A DNA stretch of 64,000 bases, taken from Nephrocerus scutellatus (taxonomy: Eukaryota > Arthropoda > Insecta > Diptera > Pipunculidae). A program made the position numbers and the translations under genes. Positions 22,481-34,600 of the stretch are shown here, in pieces (the first letter of the stretch is position 1; every line of letters begins with the position of its first letter). The stretch lies in the NCBI GenBank assembly GCA_947095585.1, contig OX352765.1, positions 23,714,254 to 23,778,253 on the forward strand, read 5' to 3'. Below the pieces are notes generated by a model, which did not search any database, was not told where the DNA came from, and worked only from the letters and a program-made list of their open reading frames with translations.

Positions 22481-22663
22481 AAGCAAATAATTAAACACAG
22501 AGGACCAAATACCTGGTGAACGATATGGCGTCTGATCATTGAAATTAAAGCCACGTTGTTTTGTCAAATTAAAAATCAATTTTTTACTCAATTCTTCGTA
22601 ACTTTGATGATATTCCCCCTGTTTCAGTCTCGCTGCACTTCCAAATGACGTCAGTAATCGAAA

Positions 22664-22891
22664 CGGTTCAAGTGTTTGATCTCTCAAATAGATCGCACAT
22701 CGGTGCTATTGTAGGTGTCATTACGGGACACTTTCTCATAGGCAAGCATGTAGCAAGACTCGGATTCTTCTCGAATGACTACTGCAGAAGCGGCATGGAT
22801 GATGAGGAGGCGGAGATGATTATACATCTTTTTTGTACTTACCCAGACCTCTCCTATAAGCGTAGACTCCAAATGGGAGCTTTCTTCTACC
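22664..22891 (+). mobile_element. LOA-like LINE patch between 16-bp direct repeats
   Basis: A 228-bp piece of the C-terminal region downstream of RNase H (SHIGAIVGVITGHFLIGKH, then CRSGMDDEEAEMIIHLFC) lies between perfect repeats of ACGTCAGTAATCGAAA at 22648-22663 and 22892-22907. It differs from the corresponding part of the copy at 23.5-24.4 kb at about ten positions, and both share glycine in place of the usual second cysteine (CRSG for CRSC). It is internal to the element, so it is not a normal 3'-end insertion. Confidence 0.8.
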
Positions 22892-23454
22892 ACGTCAGTA
22901 ATCGAAAAAGCCATTCGCAGTGTCAACTACCACTCTCTACTATCACTACTGCTGTTCCGGAAAATGTGTCCAAAATGATTACCAATTGACTATTCGATAA
23001 GAAATTACAAGAAACATAAATTGAAAAATTCGAATAGATTTGTTTATTTTTTCGATAATAGTTAACAAATAGTAGTTTTCAATTTTATCTTCATCTGAAC
23101 ACGTTATCAAGGGAACAGCTAATTTTGATCCGACATGGAGACCCAAGTGGATAAACACACAGACGAGAAGACGAATGAGTTAAATTCTGTTTCCAAACCG
23201 TCGCTGCTTAAAAATTTAATTAAACAAATTTTTCTAATGTGTCTGAGTAGCTATATATTATAAGCATTGGATCTTATCAGAGTGGCACTAATTGACAACA
23301 TTTGTGTCGAGTATTCGTCTAGAAGAGCAGAAATAATATTTTGTACAAACACATACCAAAACAGCGCAGGTAATTTACTACAATTGTCGAGTTTATTAAA
23401 CTTGTAGTGTTGCAATACATTTTTAGTGAGCTGATATTGGGACTGATGATGATA

Positions 23455-24412
23455 TAATGATGATGAGAAATGGGGTTACTAAAGTACCACTGTGTTTACA
23501 CAGACGGGTCTAACGGAGTTGGTGGAGGTGGTTTCTCAAAAAAGCTAAATCAAAGCCTTTCTTTCCGTCTTCCTAATCACTGTGGTGATTTTGAAAATAT
23601 GAAATTATGGCGATCATTGAAGCCCTATCTTGGCTGAAGAGTAACGTCATATCCGCTAAGGATATCCGTATATATTATCGGATAGCAAGGCGGCGCTGAA
23701 ATCCCTGGAAGCAGTCTCTATACATTCAATATTAGCCCTTAACTGCCGATCATCTCTTAGGGAGATGGCGGTGCAGTTTAATAAACACCTGTGTTTGGTG
23801 CCGGGGCATAGAGACATTTCGGGAAACTGTATGCCTGACGAACTCGTCAAACAAGGAACTACACTACCCATCTTACCAAAATATGGTTCTTTAGGCATAT
23901 CAATCGCTACATGCAAACTCATGTTAAAGCGGGATGCAATTGACAAAACTAATCGTATGTGGGTAAACGGTACAACTTGCATAGTGACAAGCTGGATCCG
24001 AAACGGTGCAAGTGTTTGATCTCTCAAAGAGATCGCACATCGGTGCTATTGTAGGTGTCATTACGGGAAACTTTCTCATAGGCAAGCATGCAGCAAGACT
24101 CGGATTCTTCTCGAATGACTTCTGCAGAAGCGGCATGGATGATGAGGAAGAGGAGATGATTATACATCTTCTCTGTACTTACCCAGACCTCTCCCATAAG
24201 CGTAGACTCCAAATGGGAGCTTTCTTCTACCACGACACTAAAGATCTTTCAACACTGATATCAGATGTCTCGTTCGTTTCATACGAAGCTCTAAGTGGTT
24301 CAATGAGTAGGTGGATGGAAACTTTCATGATCCGTGTCGTATCACAATGGATCATTGCTGGTCTACGTGTGTCGGTCGGACAGCCACCTTAACTTAACCT
24401 AACTTAACCTAT
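23455..24412 (+). mobile_element. LOA-like LINE 3' end, copy with AACCT-type tail
   Basis: Begins in RNase H at YTDGSNGVGGGGFSKK (23490), with ISAKDIRI-type and QFNKHLCLVPGHRDISGNC (23775) blocks, then the C-terminal region to CRSGMDDEEEEMIIHLLC and LCTYPDL, ending with GRWMETFMIRVVSQWI near 24360. The frame is broken several times. The 3' end runs into TAACTTAACCTAACTTAACC at about 24391-24412, a simple-repeat tail also seen in the copy ending at 43.9 kb. RNase H plus CCHC placement fits the I/LOA group. Confidence 0.82.
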
Positions 24413-26950
24413 AGTACCACTATTACCCATGTAGATCTATGGCGCTTCCTCCTGACTTGTGTTTTTGGAGTGCATGCCCGTACCTGCAGCATCCTTGCAT
24501 ACCAATGGCTCTTATGTACTTATTGATATGAAGTGTATTCAATGAATGTCGCGCTGATTCTGAGGTTGCGTGGCTTCCCATCGAAGTGAAACTGCCAACT
24601 TGAACAGCTGAAAAGTAGAGAGAGCTACCGCCTAAGTGAAAGTGAATAATAAGTAATCACCAGTGTAAATTTGTGAACTTTTACTACTTATTCATTAAAG
24701 TTATAATTTGTGAATTAACGAACTTGTATTGCGTTTATTATGCAAAATCCATTACGAAGTCTAGAAAGCCTAAATTTCTTAACAACATTACGCCTTTATT
24801 TTGGTATGCAAATAACAGGCGTATCAAACTAAACAACATGCTACTCGTGCGTCAAAACGCAAGCCATTTTCCTCTCTCGAATTATAGCGAAATGTTTATT
24901 TTTACGCATGTGAAGTTTTTAACAAATAACAAAATTAACAGAATCTCATATGTATACAGCCTGCATATGTATTGGTAAAAATAACATTTGTTATTTTGAA
25001 TTTAGAGGTTCGCTGTAAAGCAGATTAACAAGCTCACATATATGTCTCACTAAATTGACCCACACCCATGTCTTCCTAAAGGAATTATCTATCGAATATA
25101 TTTTGTAAGATTACAATGCAGAGGGGAAGAGGCAGTTGTGCATCGGTTTGAACTTTTGTTATTTTCCTGAAATTCGTCAATTTGGAGGTTCTCTGTCAAG
25201 CGGATTGGGCAGTTCCCAGATATGTCTCACTAAATTGACCCACACCTGTGTCAAAGTAAAGTTTAATAGTGGGTGTGGTAGTAGCCGCATTTCATAAAAA
25301 CCTCATTGATTACAAGATTACGGACAATCTATTTACCGATTATCTTTGCTCTATCTCTAACGGCATGAGCTGAATTACATCGATATTAGGCTCGATCCTA
25401 CCACAAGCCTAACATGCCCTAAATGCACTGAATTAACCGTAATGGACTGTGTTACCTATATTATGTGGTCCCAATGAAAAACTAGGACAACTTAAAGCAT
25501 CGACAAAATGAAAATTAAGGTTTGTAAAGGCGTCTAGGCGTGTGTGTCTAGGACCGGACCTCAGTTGAAGAGCCAAAAATGCTAATATGACAACTAAAGG
25601 AGTCTCTAGGGCTGGTGACTCTGTAACATCTAAGTATTCATCACGTCAAATGTCGAGGTGGACTCAAAAATAAAAATAAGAAGTAATTTCCTCGAACGCA
25701 CCTAAGAAAATCGTGATGGTAGGTCTGATAACTTTTTAACTTATTGCCAAAGTGCTCAAGAAGTAGAATCCAGTCTGGACTATCGACGACGCAGAGCAAA
25801 CATTTACTGTGCGATAGCTGATAAGTCCCTCAGAAATATAAGGAGCTTAATATGAGTATCAACGTAACATACTCCGTTCGACATAATATGGAGTAGACCG
25901 TTCACGTTATGTCTAATGGAGTATTCTGGTGTTCCAGCTTTTGAAGAAACGATCGCGACGAAAAACGCCTCCCCGCCTGATTGCAAAACTGACATCGCTC
26001 CGCACCAACTGAACTCCTGTGTGTAGTCCCGTCTTTGTCGCAAGTTTTGAATCAAATCAGGCCGATTATATTTGTTGTTGGCATTACGGTGTTATTGCTA
26101 TTTGTGCCACTTGAACGAATTGCACAAACAAACAAGTATGTTGGCGCCACTCCCGATTATTCTTAGTAAATTACAACAACAACAGCAACAAATAATACTA
26201 TCAGACAATCCTTTGGCGCAAGATCCGCCATCCGTCTATTGAAGAAAAGCGGTTTGCATTTACAAGTGACGACTGAATGGAGCGACTCCAAATGAATCGC
26301 TGAGATGATTTACGCCGGCAACGTTGATCGGCGTTGCGGTACAATGTCTGCTGTTTGATATTATAGTTATGTGTATGGAACACGTGAGACAACACTACAT
26401 ACGAGAACATAAGGAAGAAGATAAATAGTGTATTAGGTAGGTATACCCTCTCACCCTTGGAGCCCCTATTAGACGTGACGCTTTAATTAAAAACAAATAG
26501 CACCAGCGATTGGCTTTTTTGCTTTGTTGCTGAGCTAATACTTCAGTCTTGATGTGTATTCGGCTGATTGAATGTTAGATAACAGTACAATAGATGCAGT
26601 ACGCCGAACTGGCGCCACCACATAATCTCGATACAAAGTAATCGCACTTTCATGGAATATCTGATGCGATACAGCAGTGATATCTGGAAATAAGTCGATT
26701 TGTCCGAAAAAAACTTCGCAACCCTTCCGAACAAATGATTTCAAGTATAGTTGGACTCTGAAAGAGATCGATAATTGTTTTCAATAATTTAGCTGTGTAA
26801 GAAGATTTTGTGATCACCTGATAGTTCTGACAGTTCTACCAATGGCTACAAATGGACTTCGGTCGATGTCAACATCGCGGTAACGCTCGTAGATCTCTTC
26901 ATTCTAGAGTTTTCACGGATTCGGTATTCCTAGCATACGGCTCAAACAAA
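24413..26950. other. no gene recognised
   Basis: Contains one diverged direct-repeat pair (listed separately) and several open frames of no recognisable family. 25750-26060 has coding-like scraps on both strands. A CAACAACAACAGCAACAA run lies near 26175. Confidence 0.35.
25001..25252 (+). repeat. diverged direct repeat, 180-bp spacing
   Basis: A 72-bp segment (25001-25072) recurs at 25181-25252. Both contain ATATGTCTCACTAAATTGAC and are preceded by a TTTTGTTATTTT-like stretch, so the duplicated unit is probably about 180 bp. Confidence 0.7.
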
Positions 26951-26954
26951 ACTG

Positions 26955-28222
26955 CGTGACTAGACATTGTATGGAAATATAAAGTTCCACTTATTAACCC
27001 TCCTTCTATAAAAGGTATAAACTTAAATTTCTCTGAAAGAGACAGGGAGCTAAGCTGGAAACTTAAAATACAAGAAAATGTTCGTAAAGCCACAGTGGCA
27101 CTCTTCTCATGCAAAATAGCCATAAAGCCATAAACGTTGGGGTCTTCAACCTCATATAACCCAATGGCTATATACAGCGGTAGTAAGACCTACTCTTCTA
27201 TACGGTGTGACTGTATAGTGGACTGCCTTAAATAAAAAAGTAAACCTTGACATAGTAAGCAAAGTCCAAAGATCAGCTAGTCTATGCATGAGCGGAGCAT
27301 TGGACATTCAGTTCGACCTTACACCACTTGACATTTACAGCAAGCACGCAGCTGGTAGTTCAAAAATCAAAAATTGATGGAGCAGTCGGCAGTCTCACAA
27401 AAGCTAAATCTTAGACTCTGTTTCAGTCTTCCAAATCACTGTAGTGTTTTCCAGGCTGAAATTATGGCAATAAGTGAAGCCTTGTCTTGGCTGAAGAGAA
27501 ATGTCATATCCGCTAAGGATATCCGTATATTCTCGGATATCCAAGTTGCACTGAAATCCCTGGAATCGGTCTTCACAAATTCAATTTTAGTCCCTAACTG
27601 CCGTTCATCTCTCGTGAAGATGGCGGAGCAGTTCAATATCCACCTGTGTTGGGTGCCAGGGTACAGAGACATTCCGGGTAACTGTATGGCTGACGAACTC
27701 GCCAAGCAAGGAACTACAGTACCATGCGTACCTGAATATGGTTCCATAGGTATCTCAAACGCTACATGCAAATTCTTATCAAAGCAGGTCTTATTAAAGT
27801 GGTCAAACGGTACAAATTGCATAGCGACAAAGCAGATCTGGCCCAAGCTGGATCCGAAACGCTCCAAGTGTTTGATCTCTCAAAAAAGATCGCACATATT
27901 GGTGCTATTGTAGGTGACATCACTGGACACTGTCTCATAGGCAGGCATGCATCAAGACTGGGAGTCTTCCCGAATGACTTCTGCAGAAGCTGCATGGATG
28001 AAGAGGAGGAGTAGACCATCGTCCATCTACTCTGTACTTGTCCATCCCTCTACCAAAGGCGTAAACTACATATGGGAGCTTTCTTCTACAACGACTCTAA
28101 TGATCTCATTAACATTGACATTGGTTGTCTCATACGCTTCATAAGAAGCTCTAATTGGTTCATCGAGAAGGTGGAAGGAATTTTTCCTGATCCATGTGGT
28201 ATCACAATGGACCATAGTTTTT
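26955..28222 (+). mobile_element. LOA-like LINE 3' half, best-preserved copy
   Basis: Starts in the post-RT region: LSWKLNIQENVRKATVALF (27050), then a block equivalent to TYSSIRCDCIVDCLK and the SMHERSIGH region. RNase H runs from about 27370 to 27720 with FQAEIMAISEALSWLKRN, KDIRIFSDIQVALKSLESV and CWVPGYRDIPGNCMADELAK. Beyond it come WPKLDPKRSKCLISQK, GAIVGDITGHCLIGRHASRL and the finger CRSCMDEEEE, here followed by a TAG stop, then LLCTCPSLYQRRKLHMGAFF. It stops near 28222, short of the 3' tail. The largest open piece is 179 codons. Frameshifts near 27880 and the TAG at 28012 prevent function. Confidence 0.88.
27374..27913 (+). pseudogene. RNase H domain ORF of LOA-like LINE
   Basis: The 179-codon open frame spans almost the whole RNase H domain of the element: acidic residue in AEIMAISEALSW, aspartate in FSDIQVALK, histidine-region replaced by VPGYRD (most relatives have VPGHRD), and DELAKQG at the end. 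The first aspartate region (YTDGS type) is degenerate. The start codon is arbitrary; the domain was part of a longer polyprotein. Confidence 0.82.
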
Positions 28223-30449
28223 GATTTTATTTTTCTGCGTTATAGAAAAGAGTGAAATCGCTTTTTTCGGAATGTTGTTGCTTCGCCTGTGCGTCCTCAA
28301 ACCGTGTTATCAGTGCAACTGATTTAGTTATCTTCAGAGTCTGCTTTTCTTGGTAGAAAAGGTCTTTGCTTAGTGTAAAATGCTGGTGGCTAATAACTAA
28401 ATATTTTCAAAATGCGACTGGGAATTTTATGGACGCTTAGTGAAACTAATTACACATTAGCACCATCATTTTACATATAGTGTTTTCTTTCTTGCTTGTT
28501 GGTCGGTGGTCGGTGGTCAATATCTATTAAGTTATAGCAATACCAACAAAGCCTTACTGATGCTAATCATTAGGGGATATATTCGAATACAGACGGAAGG
28601 ACGGTTGAAAGAAAAAAAATTATTCATATGGTTTGTGACGGAGTTAATTTGCTTGCTTAAAATTAGCTTCGTTTGAGTCCTTTTCGAGATCTGAATCTTT
28701 TGTTTAAATCTAACGATGTTAACTCTTACAATAATCACAATAATCGCAATAACATACAAGGGCATCCAAAAAAGTGTCGAAGATCCTTTCTAATGACAAT
28801 ATTATTATCTTTTTTTATTAACTTAACAACTTCTTATATGTCTATCGAATTATCGAAGGTAAGTTAGGTTATTTTCAGTTTCTATAACGCTTCGCTTGGT
28901 CATGCCAAACGGATTTCCCTCCTCCGTCCCATGTATCCCCTTTTTGAATTTCCGCACTGTTGCGTACCAAATTCGAATCCAGGAATCCATCTCGCTTGTT
29001 GCCATTTCTATTTGCCATAAACGCGAAAGGGCATCCAATAATAATCCGGTGAATTGCACAGCGCTCGTTGCTCGCAGGATGCTAAGTCATTAATAAATTT
29101 TACAATCGAATTTGCCGCCATTATGGTGGTTAAGTGGTGAAGTGGCAAACTAGCTGGTCAGAATGTTAAGTGACCCGCCGGTGCTGGTGAGAAACGCAAA
29201 CAAATAACTTGCCCGACCCAGTAAGCACAGCGCGACGTCCAATGCGCTATCTGCGTTGCACTACACAAAATGTACCCGTATCTAACCAGAGCGGACACCC
29301 TGTTTACTCGAATATTTGTCGTTTTAATCCGCAGTTTTATCGAAAACGAACCAGTAGCCACCAACTTTTTTTTTTATTAAAAATGAATTAACTAACGCTC
29401 AGCACCAGCAGCAGTGTGGTGAAGCGGCGGCATTTTGTATGTTCGCGTTGGTTGTTATTGTTCAACCGTCCGTGCGTGAGATGTCCTTTTTCTCTGGTCT
29501 TTGCGATGTTCATTGGCTGTGACATTGCCGCCGCCTTTCGGTGCGCTGCGTATATGGAGGAGTCAGTCCGTGGGATATGTAAGTCACGGATGTCATCTTG
29601 TGTAGAGGAAAGTGCAGACGGCCAGCAACAAAAGAAACGATTAAAACAAAAATGAAATGGACAAAATTTGATTCCTACACGGAGTTAATTTCACGCTCAA
29701 CGATAAAATAAAATATAAAATAAAAATAAAACTGAAAACACCAAAATGAAATGGAAAACGGACAGCGTCAAGCAAAAGGACAAATTATCCCGAAAGAGAG
29801 CTGGGCAAATTCGCAATCGCAATAATTATCTTGAGCGGTAGCAGAGTGCGGCGCGCGGACGGACTGGGACGACACTACTACAGGATGACTCGATAAATGA
29901 AGATTTATTTCATTGGGCTCCCTCGTGCTTCGATGAACGGTACGCGGCGTCGTTGTGTTGCCATTTTGCCAATCGGAGTTTCGTATCCAAACCGTGCGTC
30001 ATCGGATGATGGATGAACAGGACAAATCATGATGATGATGATGCTGCTGCAGCAGTTTGCATCGCATTACATTTTGATGTTTGCCTATTCCAAAGGACAT
30101 GCACATCGCTCACTTTTATAACGCTCGCCTTGCAACATCGAAAATCAGAAGAAAACGTAAGCTCGACTTATCGCGCTTATTTGCGCTTAAAAGCGTGTGT
30201 GGAGGAGGAAGTTGGGATATTTTGATATTTGGAGCATATACGGACTACATAATGCTTAGTGTGCATTTTCTCCCCCGAGGGGTCCGCTGTATCTTACTGT
30301 CTGTTAATTAAGTATGATACTTGGCAAAACTAACTAAAGGGGCAGGTGGCTAGTGCCAACGAATGTCAAGAACGGGCACTGTCTTAGTGTGAAGCGCCCC
30401 TACCGTACAACTGCAGGCGGTAGTGCCTGGGATAGTTTCTATCCCGGAC
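28223..30449. other. no gene recognised; GC-richer, partly low complexity
   Basis: 29390-30060 is richer in GC than its neighbours and lacks transposon similarity. A GATGAT/GCTGCT run lies at 30027-30053. Minus-strand 29059-28850 and 29364-29158 are open but match nothing I know. It may include regulatory or untranslated host sequence. Confidence 0.3.
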
Positions 30450-30735
30450 AGCCTAGGATATTAGTGGTGGTATCCTAGTGGCAAATGATGGGGTTCGCGG
30501 TTCCGGACGAAGGTGCTGCTAGGGTCTGCTTTGCAATCGCCCAGGCACTCATTCTGAAAGAGCTGAGTCCCTTGATGTCAAACCTCACCAAAGTCGCGTT
30601 GGTACTACGGGGGTTGGCTTTACCCGCAGATAAGGTTGATCTCTTCGGAGGTTAGCTGAGTCTGGGCCAACCTTTGGTTGAGGACCAGTTTTGTTCTGGC
30701 CTTAGCCTACGTAGTGGCTTACGGTTTACTCTCGA
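30450..30735 (+). mobile_element. retroposon family A fragment
   Basis: From GTATCCTAGTGGCAAATGAT through GGACGAAGGTGCTGCTAGGG to the GACCAGTTTTGTTCTGG region it follows the insert at 54190-55013, with many small changes. Both the 5' and 3' ends of the family are missing and no flanking duplication is seen. Confidence 0.7.
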
Positions 30736-31248
30736 AGAGAGGATTTCGAGATTCGAGAGGATGTATTGGTTCTTCGTGCATTACACGCAGCTGTTAGTGA
30801 CCCAGAAAAGAAAAAAATCTTGCTTTTTCACGTATCCTCGCTCCTTGTCGCTCAGTATTTTATAGTTGAGTGTATTTACCTACGATTGACAACAGCTTTC
30901 ATCTTCATCATCAAAATTCGTTGTAAAGACCCTCTTTATATTGATGCTCAATTGCCTGGCCCGTCATCTGGTCCTCTTAGACATCTGCAGTCACAGCAGC
31001 GATTTTCTAGACCGAACGGCTGCTTCGGGGTCGGTCACGTCTGCTAATACTGTGTCCCCTGTTGACCCAATCTCTGCGTGGCAATAGGCTAATTACCACA
31101 ATGCTTGCCCAATTGGTGCCAAACAACCAGTGTTCCAGGACTAAATTCACTTTGAGCGGCACTATTGGCCTATTTGTCTTCAAAGATGATAATGGCAACA
31201 GCGCGTGTCGATCAAATGGAGAACGATAAGAGGTAGACAAGAAATTAA
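30736..31248. other. no gene recognised
   Basis: Mixed-composition DNA between a retroposon fragment and a pogo/Tigger-like element. No frame matches a known family. Confidence 0.35.
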
Positions 31249-32280
31249 TTAATTAGACTTGAAAGGGCTCTGCTGCCAGCAGGATGGTGCTGTTAATAGT
31301 TCTGTTTTCTGTCCTGTTCTCACTAAGTTCAATAATCTTTGGCGATATTGTTTTGTCGTAAAATAGTGTCTTAAGCTCATCTCGAAAATGTATGCGCTTT
31401 CAGCAATTTTTAGAAATTCGTCAAAACCATTTGATAAAACGAACGCTTTTTGAAATTTTGCATTGGTTGCCCGTGGTATATCATAATAGCAATTAAAATC
31501 GGGACCACTATGATTAATTACAGAGAATCCAGCTTTACGAAAGTTTTTAAAAGTTGTAGCTTCTACCATATACCAAGAGGCTTTAATGAAGTAAAAAGCT
31601 TCTAGAACATTTATAGATATTGCCAGTTCTGATGCTGAACTCGCTGTGTCAACTTTTGGAAGTAAGTGTTTTACTATTGAGCCTCTACAATGAAGCTTGA
31701 CATTTTAGATTATGCCTTTATCAAGGGGTTGGTAAGCTGTAATTGAATATGTAGGCAAAAAGCAATGTTTAACTTTGTTGAGTTGAATTCCCTTGGATAA
31801 GAATAAGATATTTTCTCTTTTCTGTGATCTAATTTTCATGTTCAACTGCTGCAGCGATTCAGTCATGATTCGATCATCGAGTTATCCATGCTTTTTTTTG
31901 TTAGATTTCCATACCACTGGTAGTTCTTTGATAGAAAGATGTTTGAATGCTCGAGGGCGATGTTTGCAAAAAAAAAAAAAAAACTTTGAGTCTTTCCTTA
32001 GAGAATTGTCTGCCAGTGCATTTTTCGGATTTAAGAGCGAGAGTTTTGTCAGGTAATGCGCGAAAGAAAAGCCCGCTTTCATCTCCGTTGTAAATGTCCT
32101 CCTTACCTTGAACTGCTCGACATCCACCTATTTACATCTGAAGCTTCACTAGATATGCACTTAAAAGCAACATCATTCCTTATACGCCATTCGTTTAACC
32201 ATCCATCTGATGCAATAAAATTAGTTACACCCAATTTGACGGGCTATTACGGGGACTGTCCGTAATGGGGATTTTCACTG
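31249..32280 (-). mobile_element. pogo/Tigger-like (jerky-type) transposon 2, 3'-truncated
   Basis: Reading from 32280 downward on the minus strand: an end starting CAGTGAAAATCCCCATTACG next to TA at 32281-32282, then NFIASDGWLNEWRIRNDVAF (32225-32165), KAGFSFAHYLTKLSLLNPKN, KELPVVWKSNKKKHG, DDRIMTESLQQLNMKIRSQK, YQPLDKGII and FKNFRKAGFSVIN. These follow the order of jerky/Tigger DDE_1 transposases. Catalytic aspartates are lost or shifted and a long A-run (31969-31983) interrupts the frame. The N-terminal DNA-binding part and the other end are missing. It differs in sequence from the element at 1258-2793. Confidence 0.83.
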
Positions 32281-32282
32281 TA

Positions 32283-33869
32283 TATAGTTTATGGGGTTTT
32301 AGAAAGATTTTACAAAACACGCGGTTTACTCTGACAGTATTGGCACTGAATGTCAAAATAATTCCCTTTGTCTTTAGACGTCCCTAATTATATAAGAATT
32401 GCGTTGTTAACGCGAAACTATGGAATCTGAACAACAAAATAATTCTCTGATTTGAAATAAAAAAAAAGCTTTTATATTAACTTGAATAAGTTTCTGGTAA
32501 AACTTCACAATACACCCTCCATTTCCATGCTTCAATTTAGTAAACATTTTCATTGGAACAATGTATTCAATGGCATAACCAATAGCTACTTGATACAGAG
32601 GAATCACATTAAGTAGCAATTACGTATATGCCACAAAATAAAAATTTAAAAATAAATCCGCACACTATACCCACCCGTCCAGCCAACAAAACCAATTCAA
32701 TCAACATAAATAAAAATATGGCGGCAATAAGCGATATTGTTGTACGCCATTGTTTTCCACTGGTCCCACTTGTGGTTGTCGTTTTTGTTGTTAAGGTGTT
32801 CCACATACAACAACTATGTACATATAGCAAATAACTGAAACCAGTTACCTAACGTAATGGCTCTTTTTACTTTTGTGCTCAAGTACCGAGTAAACTTGTT
32901 GTACATGCCACGCAACGAGGCACATAAACGCAGTAGGCATAACTTGTACGTACGAGTATGTGAAGCACATATGACGACATAAATAGCTGGTAGTTGATCG
33001 GCATAAGCAACTGCACTCTAACTAACTACTGCACGAATTCCTGAGACCGCTAAAAACTGCCATTGTTGCTGTCGATGCGTTCGCAGTTTGTATTGTCTAG
33101 GTACCAAGCGTGCGCCGCTGTTACCTTATAAGAGGCGACAGACCGACCGACCAAACTCATCATATTCATGTCCACTCTGTTGGGCAAGTCAAACAAAACG
33201 TTTGGGCGCAATTTAACATCCAGATTCGCATGTTTTGCAGCAGAAATAAATTCAGTCCCGCTTACAGGTAACTGATGGGCCTTTTTTAACGATGCTGCCG
33301 ATTCTGTCATGCTAAGAAAGGGTACTGTGAAAGCTAAAATCGAAAATTACTCATACGCCACCTATTCCTTCATGCATCGTCGAGACTGTGTTGTCGCTTG
33401 ATCACTACGCTCCCGTACCTATTCGCATCTTCGACGCTACACATCATGCTGTCACTTTATCACTTAATTTACGCTCTGTCCGACTTACGCTTTGCTCGAC
33501 TTACGCTGCCATTCCTATTGACATTGTTCAAAATATACGTTTATTTTTTAACGGCCAGAGACATTGAACCCTGGATATGTTGAGGTTTATACCAGCTGAG
33601 TAAAACTCCGTTTCAGTAGTCAACAATTAATGTAATAATATCGCATTGATATCATTTTTGTAAAATCAAATGTTCAGGCCTTTTAAGGGCGTTATGAAAT
33701 TTTATAACGCTGACCAAAAGGGGAAAAATGACATAAAACCCAAGCTACAACAGATCACCCAAAAATGAAGGAAGAAATGGTATTTTATTAAAAGTGGGTG
33801 CGTGTACTTATGTACCCGCGTTAGAAATTATACTTCTTTGGCGTAACAGAACAAAAACTAGACCCACAA
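32283..33869. other. no gene recognised
   Basis: Open frames such as 32830-32609 (minus, one hydrophobic stretch) and 33310-33050 (minus) have no recognisable domain and no supporting signals. 33770-33860 contains CGTGTACTTATGTACCCGCG, possibly the edge of an interspersed repeat that includes the array that follows. Confidence 0.3.
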
Positions 33870-34600
33870 AATAATTCCAAAAGACCTCCAAAAGACCCTC
33901 AAAAGGCTACCATAGTACCACGAAACCATAGTACCACGTACCACGAAACCGTAGTACCGCGTACCACGAAACACTCCCAAAATATCACCAAAAATAATCC
34001 CAAAAGACCATCAAAAGATCCTAAAAAACCTAAAAGACCACAAAAGACTTCCAAGAGATCCGCAAAAGACCATCAAAAGACTCCTAAAAGACCACCAAAA
34101 GATCTCAAAATGACTCCAAAAACCTCCCAAAAGACCCACAAAAATACTCCAAAAAGACCTACCAAAAGACCTCCCAAAAGACCTCTTAAAGGTCTTTAAG
34201 ACTACCAAAAGACCCAAAGAAGAAAAGAAAAGGTCCCAACCCTAAAATGCCACCAAAATTCCACTAAAAGACCACCAAAATATTTTCAAAATACTCTCAA
34301 AAGACCATCCAAAAGATATCCAAAAGACCCCAAGAAGACCACCAAAAGACCCGCCAAAAGCCCCTCAATATTCTTCCAAAATATAACCAAAGGACCGAAA
34401 GACCCAAGAGGAAACTACCAAAAGACATCCAAAAGACGACCAAAGTACCACCAAAAGACTCCAAAAGTACCACCAAAAGACTCCGAAAGTGCCACCAAAA
34501 GACTCTCTAAAGACACCTCGAAAGACCCCCAAAAAACTACCAAAATATTCTGAAAAGACTCCCAAAAGACCACCAAAAGACCCCCAAAAGCGTTTGGTGG
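33870..34600 (+). repeat. degenerate CAAAAGACC array
   Basis: About 730 bp of imperfect 10-12 bp units, CCAAAAGACC with variable spacers. It is the complementary motif of the array at 8095-8995, so the two arrays lie in opposite orientation. An inner patch at 33910-33972 repeats GTACCACGAAACC instead. The flanks do not match those of the first array. Open frames with repeated PPKD/TPK residues are artefacts. Confidence 0.88.

Noticed and set aside
24391..24412. Telomeric repeat array
   Set aside because: Only about two units of a TTAACCTAAC pattern, at the end of a LINE; flies do not use TTAGG telomeres. It is better read as a LINE tail.
32609..32830. Minus-strand 73-codon frame with a hydrophobic segment as a small membrane protein
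   Set aside because: One hydrophobic run in AT-rich sequence is expected by chance; no homologue known to me and an equally long plus frame overlaps.
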